Assembly (NCBI GenBank): GCA_019694455.1
Contig: JAIBBY010000040.1
Coordinates: 1-47,505 of the forward strand
Direction of reading: 5' to 3'
Origin: Pirellulales bacterium
Lineage (GTDB): Bacteria > Planctomycetota > Planctomycetia > Pirellulales > JAEUIK01
DNA length: 47,505 nucleotides
Shown here: piece after piece, positions 19,266 through 30,357 of the stretch
How the letters are laid out: each line of letters starts with the position of its first letter
Numbering within the stretch: the first letter of the stretch is position 1
Position numbers and translations under genes: made by a program
Notes under the pieces: model-generated
Told to the model about the DNA's origin: nothing
Databases searched by the model: none
The model's input: the letters and a program-made list of their open reading frames with translations, nothing else

Positions 19266-19658
19266 AACAGGCCTACGCGCTTCTTGTTGAACGCCGCGCC
19301 GCGCTTGCGCCCGCGTGATGAGCAGGTAGAAGGCGCCGCGGCACTCGGTCACCTGGCCAGAGACGGTCCAGGAGAGACTGGCGCCGTCGACATCCAATTT
19401 GTCGGCCACACGCTGCAGATTGAGATTCTCCAGCGTGATGAGCCGCGCCCCGCCCGGCAGCACAAACACCAAGCGATCTCCCTGGCGCACAAAGCTGCCC
19501 GCTGTCGATTCGAGGGTGGCGCCTTCGCGCAGCGCCGGCGAGGAGCTTGGTATCTGGTCGAGCAGGCTCTCTCGCCCCACGCGCGGCGACTGCGCGGCAC
19601 ACGGCTCATTAAGAACCAAACAAGTGAGCGCCGCTCCCATCCAAACCAAGTTTCGCAA
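19236..19658 (-). CDS. Small exported protein of unknown function
   Basis: The 140-residue product has a short signal peptide ([17 protein letters not shown]) and a beta-rich core ([20 protein letters not shown], then [20 protein letters not shown]). The C-terminal 25 residues are basic and overlap rfbA. The annotated start is TTG at 19658; ATG at 19640 (six residues later) is an equal candidate. Ribosome sites are poor for both. A small membrane protein gene lies 18 bases upstream on the same strand, so they are probably cotranscribed. I do not recognise the family. Confidence 0.65.
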   Translation of the reverse strand: MRNLVWMGAALTCLVLNEPCAAQSPRVGRESLLDQIPSSSPALREGATLESTAGSFVRQGDRLVFVLPGGARLITLENLNLQRVADKLDVDGASLSWTVSGQVTECRGAFYLLITRAQARRGVQQEARRPVSTARRRVRQ

Positions 19659-19676
19659 CTGCCAGCGCCCCCGCGT

Positions 19677-19967
19677 TTAGCCCGGCCGTGGCATGGCCAG
19701 ACTGTGCAAGATGAGCACCGAGCCGACCGACACGGTGGCCCAGCCGAGCCACTCGGGCGGCACGACGACTTTGCGCGGCGCCGGGCCCTCGGCGGCCCAA
19801 AGTTGCGAAATACCGGTGGCTGCCTGCTCATGCGGCTTGCCAAAGCGCTGGGCCAGCCAGTGCGTAGTCTTTTCGGTGAGCACGTAGGAATCGACAAAGC
19901 GAAGCTGGATGCCTAGGGCGAGCACCACCAGCCCGATCATGAACCACTGATTGCGATTGATTTCCAT
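19677..19967 (-). CDS. Small two-span membrane protein
   Basis: From ATG 19967 (GAGG about ten bases upstream) the product has 96 residues. It has an N-terminal membrane segment (WFMIGLVVLALGIQLRFV) and a second at the C-terminus (LGWATVSVGSVLILHSLAM). The loop between them, about 45 residues, is probably outside the cytoplasmic membrane. No known domain is seen. It is followed by the 140-residue exported protein 18 bases later. Confidence 0.75.
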   Translation of the reverse strand: MEINRNQWFMIGLVVLALGIQLRFVDSYVLTEKTTHWLAQRFGKPHEQAATGISQLWAAEGPAPRKVVVPPEWLGWATVSVGSVLILHSLAMPRPG

Positions 19968-20167
19968 GGTCCGCTTGACCTCTGCGCGACGGCACGCCGG
20001 GGGGCACACTTCGCCACGCGTCCTGCGCGGCGGCTCCTTGCTGCTATCGGGCGGCCGCTAGCAGCGACTTCAACTGTGCCAGTGGAGATTGGCGCAAGCG
20101 ACACGACACGCGCAAAACCGCGTTCGAGCGGCGCGCGTGGCGCGGATTGTAGGGGCGGCGAGCGCTG

Positions 20168-20494
20168 CTAACGCAGATTCGATTCGCCCGTCTGCGATCG
20201 CCAGCCGAGCTTGTCGAGCAGGCTCTTGGCTTCCTCGTGCAATGAGCTGGCGGCCGAATCGCCCAACAGGTCGCTCTTGCCCGCCTGCACGATGGCGGCG
20301 ACCAGCGCCTTGTGCTCGTTCCAGTCGTTGACCTGGAATTTGCGAACATCGACGTAGGTCTCTTCGAAATTGGCGGTCAGCTTCGGCACGAACTGGTAGC
20401 CGTCGTTGGTGCGCAGCACGTGGTACTTGAGCGCGGTGAAACACACAATGGCGCCGCAGATCGCGCCGAAAAGAAAGCTGCCCAAACGGCTCAT
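20168..20494 (-). CDS. Small membrane-anchored protein of unknown function
   Basis: GGAGG eight bases before ATG 20494 marks the start of a 108-residue protein. It has one N-terminal membrane segment (LGSFLFGAICGAIVCFTAL) and a helical soluble domain (KLTANFEETYVDVRKFQVND and LHEEAKSLLDKLGW). The lead MSRLGSFLFGAICG-type anchor with short helical tail is common among small planctomycete envelope proteins; no function can be assigned. It is the first of three minus-strand small genes and lies 200 bases upstream of the next. Confidence 0.8.
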   Translation of the reverse strand: MSRLGSFLFGAICGAIVCFTALKYHVLRTNDGYQFVPKLTANFEETYVDVRKFQVNDWNEHKALVAAIVQAGKSDLLGDSAASSLHEEAKSLLDKLGWRSQTGESNLR

Positions 20495-20853
20495 GACAAA
20501 CGCCTCCAAGTTGCGAAAGACTCTTCCATTGAGGCGCAGAGAGTAATCCAAATCGCGCCGGCGGCTCAAGACGAGTCTGACGACTTGGTAAAGTGGGTGA
20601 ACTTTATGTATGGGACTCGTCTCGATTTGCGGCCGCGAAGTCAGTTGGCGCGGTCCGGGTGTGACCGGTCCCGCGCCGCAGGCGACTAAGCAACCAGTCG
20701 CAATGACTTGCCCATTCCGAGGCGGCGTCTATAGCGCAGCCGAATACTACCTTCTTGTCGGACGGGGGGGTATGTTGATTGGGCCGCGATTTAAGGCGGC
20801 GTTTTAGAGTGTAGACATCGCGGCCCGCGCCGCGCTCAATAAGGACGTGCCAC
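20495..20853. other. Divergent intergenic region, no gene seen
   Basis: This 359-base gap lies between the start codons of a small membrane protein (minus) and the acyl-ACP/CoA synthetase (plus). Open frames within it are short, have no ribosome site and look non-coding. No convincing promoter pair, terminator or RNA gene was found. Confidence 0.5.
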
Positions 20854-22458
20854 GTGGAATTGGAGAAGATTCTGCCGAACAACACGCTGCTGGCGTATCT
20901 CTACAACTGTCGCCGCAGCATGTTTCGCCCCAAGGTCGCCGATTCGACCGGCATGGAGATGACCGGTGGATCGCTGCTCATGCGCTCATTGATCTTCCGG
21001 CGACTCTTGACCCGCGAGTTGCTGTCGCCCGATGAAAAGTATGTCGGCCTTGTTCTGCCGCCATCGGGCGGGTCGGTGCTGGCCAATGTGGCGCTGCCAT
21101 TGGCGGGCCGCATCGCGGTGAATCTCAATTACACCGCTTCGTCCGAGGCGCTCAATTCGTGCATCCGCCAATGCGGCATCAAGCATGTGCTCACCAGCAA
21201 ACGGGTTCTCCAGCGCATCAAGCTCGACTTGAACGCCAAAGTCGTTTGCCTGGAAGACCTGATCCCCAAGGTGACCAAGGCCGACAAACTGCTCGGCGCG
21301 CTGCAGGCGTACACCATGCCCGTGCCGCTATTGGCGCGACTGTGTGGCGTGCATCGTATTCAACCCGACGACGTGCTGACCGTGCTGTTCACGTCGGGTT
21401 CGACGGGAGAGCCCAAGGGGGTGATGCTCACGCACCGCAATGTTGGGTCGAACGTGCAGGCGATCGACGAAGTCATCCATCTGACCGAAAACGATTGCGC
21501 CGCCGGCGTGCTGCCGTTCTTTCACTCTTATGGCTACACGGCCACGCTCTGGACCATGCTCTGCTTGCGTCCCAAGGCGGTGTACCATTTCTCGCCGCTC
21601 GAGGCGCAACAGGTGGGTGAACTGGTGCGCAAGCATCGCGCCACCATCATGATGGCCACCCCCACGTTTCTTCGCGCTTATCTCAAGCGCTGCGAACCGG
21701 AGGATTTCGCCGCCTGCGATGTGGTGTTCGCCAGCGCCGAGAAGTTGCCGGTCGAATTGTCTGACGCGTTTGAGAACAAGTTCAACGTACGGCCAGTTGA
21801 GGCATATGGCGCCACCGAGTTGTCTCCCTTGGTCGCGGTGAACGTGCCGGAGAGCCGCGCGCCCACGCACGACCGCTCTTTCACTCGGGAAGGGACTGTG
21901 GGGCGCCCGATTCCCGGCGTGCTCGCCAAGATTGTGCATCCGGAGACGGGCGAAGAGTTGCCGCAAGGCACGCCCGGCATGTTGTTGATTGGCGGTCCGG
22001 GCGTGATGAAGGGTTATTTAGGCCGGCCCGATCTCACCGCGCTGGTGGTGCGAGACGGCTGGTACGTGACCGGCGACATCGCGCTGATCGACGCCGACGG
22101 GTTCATCAAGATTACGGGACGCGAAAGCCGCTTTTCCAAGATCGGCGGCGAGATGGTGCCGCACATCCGCATCGAGGAGTTGATTCAAAAAGTCGTCTCG
22201 GCCGACGAAGAGCAACTGAAGGCGGTCGTCACCGCCGTGCCCGATGCGCGCAAGGGAGAGCGGCTAGTCGTCCTGCACACCTCGCTCAGCAAGCGGCCCG
22301 ACGAGATCTGCCGGGAACTCAGCGAGACGGGCATTCCGAATCTTTGGATTCCCTCGCCCGACAGCTTCGCCGAAGTCGACGAGATACCCGTATTGGGAAC
22401 CGGCAAGCTCGATCTCAAGGCGCTCAAGACCTTGGCGCTCGAGCGGTTTGCGATGTAG
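20854..22458 (+). CDS. AMP-dependent acyl-ACP/acyl-CoA synthetase
   Basis: This 534-residue adenylating enzyme activates a carboxylic acid, most likely a fatty acid, with ATP. The start is GTG with AAGGA eight bases upstream. The phosphate loop LFTSGSTGEPKGVMLTHRN is near 185-205, followed by the motifs EAYGATELSP, WYVTGDIALIDADGFI, KITGRESRFSKIGGE and the terminal catalytic Lys in VLGTGKLDLKAL. The overall order resembles the acyl-ACP synthetase half of Aas (2-acyl-glycerophosphoethanolamine recycling), without the acyltransferase half. The exact acceptor (CoA or ACP) is not readable from sequence. It is monocistronic and convergent with the next gene. Confidence 0.9.
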   Translation: MELEKILPNNTLLAYLYNCRRSMFRPKVADSTGMEMTGGSLLMRSLIFRRLLTRELLSPDEKYVGLVLPPSGGSVLANVALPLAGRIAVNLNYTASSEALNSCIRQCGIKHVLTSKRVLQRIKLDLNAKVVCLEDLIPKVTKADKLLGALQAYTMPVPLLARLCGVHRIQPDDVLTVLFTSGSTGEPKGVMLTHRNVGSNVQAIDEVIHLTENDCAAGVLPFFHSYGYTATLWTMLCLRPKAVYHFSPLEAQQVGELVRKHRATIMMATPTFLRAYLKRCEPEDFAACDVVFASAEKLPVELSDAFENKFNVRPVEAYGATELSPLVAVNVPESRAPTHDRSFTREGTVGRPIPGVLAKIVHPETGEELPQGTPGMLLIGGPGVMKGYLGRPDLTALVVRDGWYVTGDIALIDADGFIKITGRESRFSKIGGEMVPHIRIEELIQKVVSADEEQLKAVVTAVPDARKGERLVVLHTSLSKRPDEICRELSETGIPNLWIPSPDSFAEVDEIPVLGTGKLDLKALKTLALERFAM

Positions 22459-22479
22459 GCGACGCCATCGCGAGTGAGC

Positions 22480-22518
22480 AAAAAAAAAGGCCCCGCGTAC
22501 CGGCGAGTACGCGAGGCC
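22480..22518 (-). terminator. Rho-independent terminator of the Bax-inhibitor-1 gene
   Basis: A 12-bp stem (22489-22500 with 22507-22518, loop CGGCGA) is followed on the minus strand by nine T. The single imperfect pair is G-U in the minus-strand RNA but C-A in the plus-strand RNA, so the element is built for the minus strand. It lies 51 bases past the stop codon. Confidence 0.85.
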
Positions 22519-22569
22519 GAAACAAACTCGATTCTTACCGCCGTTGCCGGCGACGGCTGACAGTCTTGC

Positions 22570-23292
22570 TTAGTCGCGCTTAAGCGACATGAGCAAGCGT
22601 AGCACATAGTAGAACAGCAGGATGACCGAAGCGAACAAAGCCAATGACGCCGCCACATACTGATCGGTGCGGTAGTGGTGCAGCACGTTCGACGTGTCGT
22701 AGAGAATATACCCGCAGGCCAAAGCGATGAGCGCGCAGGTGAAAATCACCCCAAGCTCAAAATTAAAGATGGCCGCGACGACGATCATGCCTAGCGCCGC
22801 GAAGCCCGCAAACATCAGCACCGAGCGCAAGAAGGAAAAGTCCTTGCGGGTGAACAGTACCACGGCGGTCAGTCCGGAAAACATGACGCCGGTGATCAGC
22901 GCGGCCGACGGAATGACCTGCGGCCCGGCGAAACGTTGCGCCACCCACAACAGCGGCACGCAGATGATGGCCTGGGCCACCACATAGAGGGCCAGCCCAA
23001 AGTACTGCGTCGACAGGCTGGTGGTCGACTGCGCCCAATTGCTGGCGATTGTCGACACTAGCATGAACGCGCCCAGCACGATCAGCCAGCTCCAGCGCCC
23101 GCTGACCATCAATTGCACCATGCCGTCGATGCCGGGCAGGTTGAGCAGCACCGCCTCCAGCGCCACAAAGGCGGCCACGGCGCCCGCCAGATGCAGGTAA
23201 GTCTTGGTGATGAAGTCGGCCCGTTCGTTCTCACCGGCGTGGGCAGCGACCCCGCCTAATCCGACTGCGTAAGGATTTTCGTACGAGCTCAT
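22570..23292 (-). CDS. Bax inhibitor-1 (YbhL/YccA) family membrane protein
   Basis: This 240-residue protein has about seven membrane segments beginning near residue 33 and ending with SLALFASVILLFYYVLRLLM, as in the BI-1/TMBIM family. The family core is visible: the SVLMFAGFAALGMIVVAAIF segment, then the C-terminal ACGYILYDTSNVLHHYRTDQ with the conserved Asp pair of the pH-sensing lock (YDTSNV). In bacteria the family is linked to calcium leak and to handling of membrane protein stress; the role here is inferred. The N-terminal 25 residues are hydrophilic. The ATG follows AAGGGGCTCCC. Confidence 0.9.
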   Translation of the reverse strand: MSSYENPYAVGLGGVAAHAGENERADFITKTYLHLAGAVAAFVALEAVLLNLPGIDGMVQLMVSGRWSWLIVLGAFMLVSTIASNWAQSTTSLSTQYFGLALYVVAQAIICVPLLWVAQRFAGPQVIPSAALITGVMFSGLTAVVLFTRKDFSFLRSVLMFAGFAALGMIVVAAIFNFELGVIFTCALIALACGYILYDTSNVLHHYRTDQYVAASLALFASVILLFYYVLRLLMSLKRD

Positions 23293-23457
23293 GGGAGCCC
23301 CTTTCCTGTGGGGAGAAGGAGTAGGAGATACTGTGAGGGAGCGCAGGGCTCGCCGGTGGCCAAATACAACGCCGCTGTGACGATCGCCACTACTGCCAGA
23401 AATCTACTGCGGGAGTCGATTGGGGGCAAACGCATTTCGCTGCTGAAAAACGGTTGC

Positions 23458-23486
23458 TTGACACCCCTTAAAGGCGTCTCGACAAT
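23458..23486 (+). promoter_or_regulatory. Possible nth promoter
   Basis: TTGACA (23458-23463) and GACAAT (23481-23486) are spaced by 17 bases and lie about 45 bases before the nth start. The -35 box is perfect; the -10 box matches four of six positions. An inverted repeat overlaps the same site (see the next entry), so promoter or terminator are competing readings. Confidence 0.4.
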
Positions 23487-23498
23487 CGGGACGCCTTT
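23470..23498. terminator. Hairpin before nth (terminator or attenuator)
   Basis: AAAGGCGTC (23470-23478) and GACGCCTTT (23490-23498) are perfect 9-bp inverted repeats with an 11-base loop. T-runs on both sides are short. With no gene entering from upstream on the plus strand, it may attenuate or regulate nth rather than terminate anything. Confidence 0.3.
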
Positions 23499-23531
23499 GT
23501 CCGCTTCCAGCCCTCGTTTTCGAGTCACCGC

Positions 23532-24197
23532 TTGGCACGCTCTCAGGCCGCCGCCGACGCCAAGCGCCGTGCGAAACGCGTGGCCCAACTGCTGCGCAAG
23601 CACTACCCCAACGCCGAATGCGCGCTGCGTTTCGCGAATCCGCTGGAATTATTGATCGCGACGATTCTATCGGCCCAGTGCACCGACCAGCGAGTGAACC
23701 TGGTCACGGCCGAGTTGTTCAAGAAGTACCGCACGGCCCAGGACTATGCGCGTGCGCCGTTGGCAGCGCTGGAGCGGGTCATCCAAAGCACCGGCTTCTT
23801 TCGCAACAAGGCGAAGAACATTCAGGCCTGTTGCCAAAAGCTGGTAGCGGAGCATGGCGGCGAAGTGCCGTGCGACCTCGACCAATTGGTCCAGCTTCCT
23901 GGTGTGGGCCGAAAAACCGCCAACGTGGTGCTGGGGACGGCCTTCGGCATCGCTTCGGGCGTGGTGGTCGATACCCATGTCTCGCGCATCACCTACCGCC
24001 TTGGCCTGACGCGGCAGACCGACGCGGTGAAAATCGAACGTGATTTGATGGAGCTTCTGCCAGCCAAGGAATGGATCGATTTCAGCCATCGGTTGATTCA
24101 TCACGGACGCCAGGTCTGTCTGGCGCGTAAGCCGCGCTGCAGCCGGTGCCCCTTGGCGGCCGATTGTCCGCGAGTGGGAGTCAAAGTCAGCGAGTGA
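23532..24197 (+). CDS. nth: Endonuclease III
   Basis: This 221-residue DNA glycosylase/AP lyase removes oxidised pyrimidines. The helix-hairpin-helix motif with catalytic Lys reads LVQLPGVGRKTANVVLG, and the catalytic Asp lies in VVVDTHVSRITYRLGL. The 4Fe-4S ligands are intact as C-x6-C-x2-C-x5-C in CLARKPRCSRCPLAADC. TTG at 23532 is the best start, since it gives MARSQAAADAKRRAKRV, close to family length; its ribosome site is weak. It is followed 84 bases later by dcd on the same strand. Confidence 0.95.
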   Translation: MARSQAAADAKRRAKRVAQLLRKHYPNAECALRFANPLELLIATILSAQCTDQRVNLVTAELFKKYRTAQDYARAPLAALERVIQSTGFFRNKAKNIQACCQKLVAEHGGEVPCDLDQLVQLPGVGRKTANVVLGTAFGIASGVVVDTHVSRITYRLGLTRQTDAVKIERDLMELLPAKEWIDFSHRLIHHGRQVCLARKPRCSRCPLAADCPRVGVKVSE

Positions 24198-24281
24198 GTC
24201 ATTTGTTATGCTGACGGTCCGCGTCGCGGGGCGCCAGCAACCGCAATATCAAGTCGACAACCGCCGTCGGGAGCCGTGGCG

Positions 24282-24854
24282 ATGATTCTTTCCGGGTTGG
24301 AAATCCAACGACGCCTGGGAAATGAGGTCAAGATCGAGCCGTTCGACGAGGCCAACCTCAATCCGAACAGCTACAACCTGACCCTGCACCACGAACTGCT
24401 CGCCTACGAAGAGGTGGTGCTCGACATGCGCAAGCCCAACCGCTTTCGGCGGCTGGTGATCCCGCCCGAGGGTTTGGTGCTCAGCCCCAATCAGTTGTAT
24501 CTGGGGCGCACGATCGAACTGACCGAGACGCACGATCTGGTGCCGATGATCGAGGGGCGCTCGTCGGTGGGGCGGTTGGGGTTGTTCGTCCATGTCACGG
24601 CCGGTTTTGGCGACGTCGGCTTCGCCGGCTACTGGACGCTGGAGATGTTCGCGGTGCAGCCGATCCGCATTTATCCGGGGGTGCAGATCTGCCAGATCTT
24701 CTACCACGAGATTCGCGGCGACCACACCGAGTACATGGCCAAGTACCAGCACAACCGCGACATTCAGCCGAGTCTCTTGTTCCGCGAGTTGCAGCCCGAC
24801 GCCGAAAAAGACCCTCAGCTTAAGCTCGAATTTGGGTACGAGCGGGTGAAATAG
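24282..24854 (+). CDS. dcd: dCTP deaminase
   Basis: The 190-residue product belongs to the dCTP deaminase/dUTPase fold. It makes dUTP (or dUMP if bifunctional) from dCTP. The signature IEGRSSVGRLGLFVH is present, followed by AGFGDVGFAGYWTLEM, which holds the catalytic Glu. NPNSYNLTLH near residue 29 is the usual N-terminal loop. GGGAG is eight bases before ATG 24282 but only two before the GTG at 24276, so 24282 is the likely start. Whether it is bifunctional cannot be read with confidence. Confidence 0.93.
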   Translation: MILSGLEIQRRLGNEVKIEPFDEANLNPNSYNLTLHHELLAYEEVVLDMRKPNRFRRLVIPPEGLVLSPNQLYLGRTIELTETHDLVPMIEGRSSVGRLGLFVHVTAGFGDVGFAGYWTLEMFAVQPIRIYPGVQICQIFYHEIRGDHTEYMAKYQHNRDIQPSLLFRELQPDAEKDPQLKLEFGYERVK

Positions 24855-24875
24855 CGCGCTGGCGCCGCTGGCCGC

Positions 24876-26381
24876 TTACATCACCGCGAAATAGTTCTCC
24901 ACGGCGAAGTCGAAGTTCTCGCGGGTCATCTCCTGCGGGCGGTCTTGATAGAAGCAGAAGTTGCGCACTTGCATCAGCAAGTCGCGCGGCTGGCAACAGC
25001 GGAACGGGCGTTTGACCGACTTGTAGTGCTTGTCGACCAGATGGTCCACCGCTTCCTCGCGATGGACAAAGCCGAGCTTGGGCGCCATCAGCCGGAACAG
25101 CTCGCGGAACTCCTCCTCGCTGGGGTCGATCACGTCGATCTTGTACGGAATACGCCGCAGAAACGCCTCGTCCACCAGGTCCTTCGGTTCCAGGTTGGTG
25201 GAGAAGATGATGAGCTGATCGAACGGCACCTGAATCTTCTTGCCGTTGGGCATATTGAGAAAGTCGTAGCGCTTTTCCAGCGGCACAATCCAGCGATTCA
25301 AGAGCTCGTCAGTGCTCATCCGCTGACGGCCGAAGTCGTCGATCACCAGCGTGCCGCAATTGCTCTTCATCTGCAACGGCGCCTCGCAGATGTTGGTTGT
25401 TTCGCTCGCGGTGATTTCCAGGCTGCTCATGGTGAGCTCGCCGCCGACGACGATTGTGGGGCGGCGAATGCGCACCCAGCGTTTGTCGACGCGGCTCTGG
25501 TCCAATAGCCCGTCGTGCGAGTCGAGCGGGGCCTCCTCGTGGTTGGCCGGGTCGAACAGGCGGATGATGTTGCCGTCGACGCTGATCGCCCGCGGAATCC
25601 AGATCGTTTGCCCAAAGGCGCGGGTGGCGCGTTCGGCGATGCTCGTCTTGCCGTTGCCCGGCGCCCCATACAGGAACAAACCGCGGCCGGAGTTGATGGC
25701 GGGGCCCAGGCGGTTGAGCATCCGCTGGCTGAGCAACAAGTCGGAGAACGCGCGGCGCAGGTCGTCGACGGTGGGGCGCTGCTTTTCGATCGACTGCGCT
25801 TTGACGCTGGCGATGTAGTCGGTGAGGGAGACGGGCGTGGCGCCAAAGTAGGTGCAAAACTCGAACAGCCGCCGACCCCGTTCGCGCCCCATGTCGGTGA
25901 TCGTGTAGATGTAGTCGTTCATGGGCGCCGAGCCCTTGAAGACCAAGAGTTGATCGTTCTTCATCTGCCGCAGCAGTTCTTCGATCAACTTGAATGGCAG
26001 GCGCACTTGGTCGGCCGTCTCACGGCCCGACGCCGCGCCCCGATTGAGCAAGAACTTGAGGATCAGCGTCTCCACCTCGGTGTCGGTGATGCCGGCGTCC
26101 GCGAAGGTCGCCGGCTCCATCGGCACGAACTCGCCGCGTTCCGAACCGGTGTTCACCTCGGCTCGACCGGGGCTGGTCACCAGGCTGCTGATTCGCTGAC
26201 ACATCCGGTCGAGCGTGGAGTCGGCGGGCGGCGAGGCAGGCGCGCTTTCGACTTTGGCGTGCGTCGGCACATCGTGGTTGGGCTGCGTCGAGCGGACCGA
26301 CTGCCAAGCCTCGGGATCGGCCCCCGATTTGTTCAGCGACGCCAGACGCTTGAGCAATGTGTCGGTGCTGTTTTCGGGCAT
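24876..26381 (-). CDS. AAA ATPase with N-terminal winged-helix-like domain
   Basis: This 501-residue protein has a low-complexity N-terminus (1-90), a winged-helix-like region near 95-185 ([19 protein letters not shown], then [19 protein letters not shown]) and an AAA domain at about 205-440. Walker A is GAPGNGKTS (239-247), Walker B is TLVIDDFG (344-351), sensor 1 is STN (394-396), and FLRRIP (408-412) supplies the Arg finger. It should be an ATP-driven remodeler or transcription-linked ATPase. The C-terminal region past 440 is helical. No SD is seen before ATG 26381. It is divergent from acnA. No close family name can be given. Confidence 0.88.
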   Translation of the reverse strand: MPENSTDTLLKRLASLNKSGADPEAWQSVRSTQPNHDVPTHAKVESAPASPPADSTLDRMCQRISSLVTSPGRAEVNTGSERGEFVPMEPATFADAGITDTEVETLILKFLLNRGAASGRETADQVRLPFKLIEELLRQMKNDQLLVFKGSAPMNDYIYTITDMGRERGRRLFEFCTYFGATPVSLTDYIASVKAQSIEKQRPTVDDLRRAFSDLLLSQRMLNRLGPAINSGRGLFLYGAPGNGKTSIAERATRAFGQTIWIPRAISVDGNIIRLFDPANHEEAPLDSHDGLLDQSRVDKRWVRIRRPTIVVGGELTMSSLEITASETTNICEAPLQMKSNCGTLVIDDFGRQRMSTDELLNRWIVPLEKRYDFLNMPNGKKIQVPFDQLIIFSTNLEPKDLVDEAFLRRIPYKIDVIDPSEEEFRELFRLMAPKLGFVHREEAVDHLVDKHYKSVKRPFRCCQPRDLLMQVRNFCFYQDRPQEMTRENFDFAVENYFAVM

Positions 26382-26523
26382 GGGTAGCGACTATTGAGGT
26401 TTGTGGCTAGGGACCTGATTTGGCATCTCAAACCTAGAACGCGCACTCCACCGGAGCAAACCGGCTGGCTGGCCGGTCGTAGCGTCTTTGCCGAGCGCGC
26501 CGCCCCAGCCGCGCGCCAACCCC

Positions 26524-26552
26524 AAGACAGTTTCTCGACGATGGGCTAGAAT
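26524..26552 (+). promoter_or_regulatory. Possible acnA promoter
   Basis: AAGACA (26524-26529) and TAGAAT (26547-26552) are spaced by 17 bases. They match the housekeeping consensus at four and five of six positions. The predicted start is about 85 bases before the acnA ATG. Confidence 0.4.
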
Positions 26553-26644
26553 CCGGCTGCCAACGCCGATGAAAGCCCGAGCTTCGGTTCTCCCCTCCAA
26601 CCGAACCCGGCGAGTTGCGGATTATTTGGAAAGAGGAGCCTGAA

Positions 26645-29354
<2,710 letters not shown>

Positions 29355-29371
<17 letters not shown>

Positions 29372-29897
29372 CGCCGGGCCTGGCGCGAACCGCACGCCGC
29401 CGCCGACTGCGCTGCGCGACGGCGGTCAGCAGCCAAATGCCGCCAAACACCGCCACGAACTGCGCGGTGCGCGGCTCTGGCGTCAGCCGTACGAAGCGGC
29501 GTGCATTGATGTAAGTCTCGCCCGACGGTCGCGCCAGTCCCGCGCGCGCCACCAATTCTTGATCCGAGATTCGGTAGGCAGCGGTGTCGATGCCGTAGCC
29601 GTCGGCCACGCTTTGCAAAAACGCATTGGCGATGATTCCTTGCGGCACTGTGCCCGGATGAAATCCATCGCTGAGAAACAGCGCCGGTCCCACGAGTCCT
29701 TCCCCGGTATCGGCCGGTGGCGAAACAAGCGGCAGCGGGTACCCGGCGATCGCGAGGGGACTTTCGCTTACTAGGTCGGCTAGCGCCGCAAGATCGACCA
29801 GCGGCGCCGCCGCGCCGGTCCGGACCAGCCCCAGCACGACGACAACGCTGAGTAGACGACCTATGCGGCATTCAACGTGTTGCCAATGGCGTCGCAC
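29355..29897 (-). CDS. Exported protein with GDSL-esterase-like tail block and PEP-CTERM-like anchor
   Basis: Starting at GTG 29897 (AAGGA six bases upstream) the product has 180 residues. It has a signal peptide ([18 protein letters not shown]), then [20 protein letters not shown] and [18 protein letters not shown], which resemble the last third of secreted SGNH/GDSL esterases: the DGFHP box matches block V with Asp77 and His80. The N-terminal block I with the nucleophilic Ser is missing, so it is probably not an active esterase. The tail is PEP-CTERM-like: PEP (140-142), a membrane segment ([16 protein letters not shown]) and an Arg cluster (165-168). Its start overlaps the receiver-like gene by 26 bases, and its end overlaps acnA by 17. 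Confidence 0.72.
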
Positions 29898-30291
29898 GGA
29901 GTATCCTTCGCCGGCCAGTGAACGGTGATCGTGAGGCGTGCACCGGGTTGGTGACCAACTTCCACGCGGCGCGCGTGCCAGGAGCATCGGCCATGGCGCT
30001 AGTTGGTGTGGCCAGCGCGGCGACAGGAGGCGAACGGAGGCTGGCTAGCGCCGCGTTGATGACATGCGCCGAATCGTCTGATGCGCCTTCGGGCCACAAC
30101 ATGCGCACGATCCACTGGTCCTCGAACGTGGGCGCGCGCACCAGCACCACCTCGCGCCTCGGCGAGCGTTCGATCAACCGCTCGCAGGTGGTTTCCCGCG
30201 TGGTGTAGGCGTCGTGTCCCTGCAATCGCAACAGCACGGCCAAGCCGGCCGCGCGCTGAGGAATAGCGTCCACTATCAAGACCGAGATCAT
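29872..30291 (-). CDS. Degenerate response-regulator receiver-like protein
   Basis: GGAGG seven bases before ATG 30291 gives a 139-residue product. Its first 60 residues read like a receiver domain: MISVLIVDAIPQRAAGLAVL, with Asp8 in the acidic pocket, then LRLQGHDAYTTRE. At the position of the phospho-acceptor Asp the sequence is VVLVRAPTFEDQ, with Arg52 in its place, so normal phosphorylation is not expected. The second half is unlike a receiver. It lies between the kinase gene terminator and the PEP-CTERM-like gene and overlaps the latter, suggesting a two-gene transcript. The domain call is a tentative reading of short similarity. Confidence 0.6.
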   Translation of the reverse strand: MISVLIVDAIPQRAAGLAVLLRLQGHDAYTTRETTCERLIERSPRREVVLVRAPTFEDQWIVRMLWPEGASDDSAHVINAALASLRSPPVAALATPTSAMADAPGTRAAWKLVTNPVHASRSPFTGRRRILRATPLATR

Positions 30292-30309
30292 AGAGTTTCC
30301 TCCCGCCGC

Positions 30310-30357
30310 GAATTTAAAAAACACTCACGCGGAACCGCTCATTCCAGCGTGAGTGTT
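30310..30357 (-). terminator. Rho-independent terminator overlapping the kinase stop codon
   Basis: AACACTCACGC (30320-30330) and GCGTGAGTGTT (30347-30357) form a perfect 11-bp stem. Within the loop GGAA and TTCC extend it by four pairs past a bulged base. On the minus strand a run of T follows (TTTTTTAAATT). The kinase stop codon (30325-30327) lies inside the stem, so the hairpin is also the end of the coding region. Confidence 0.85.
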
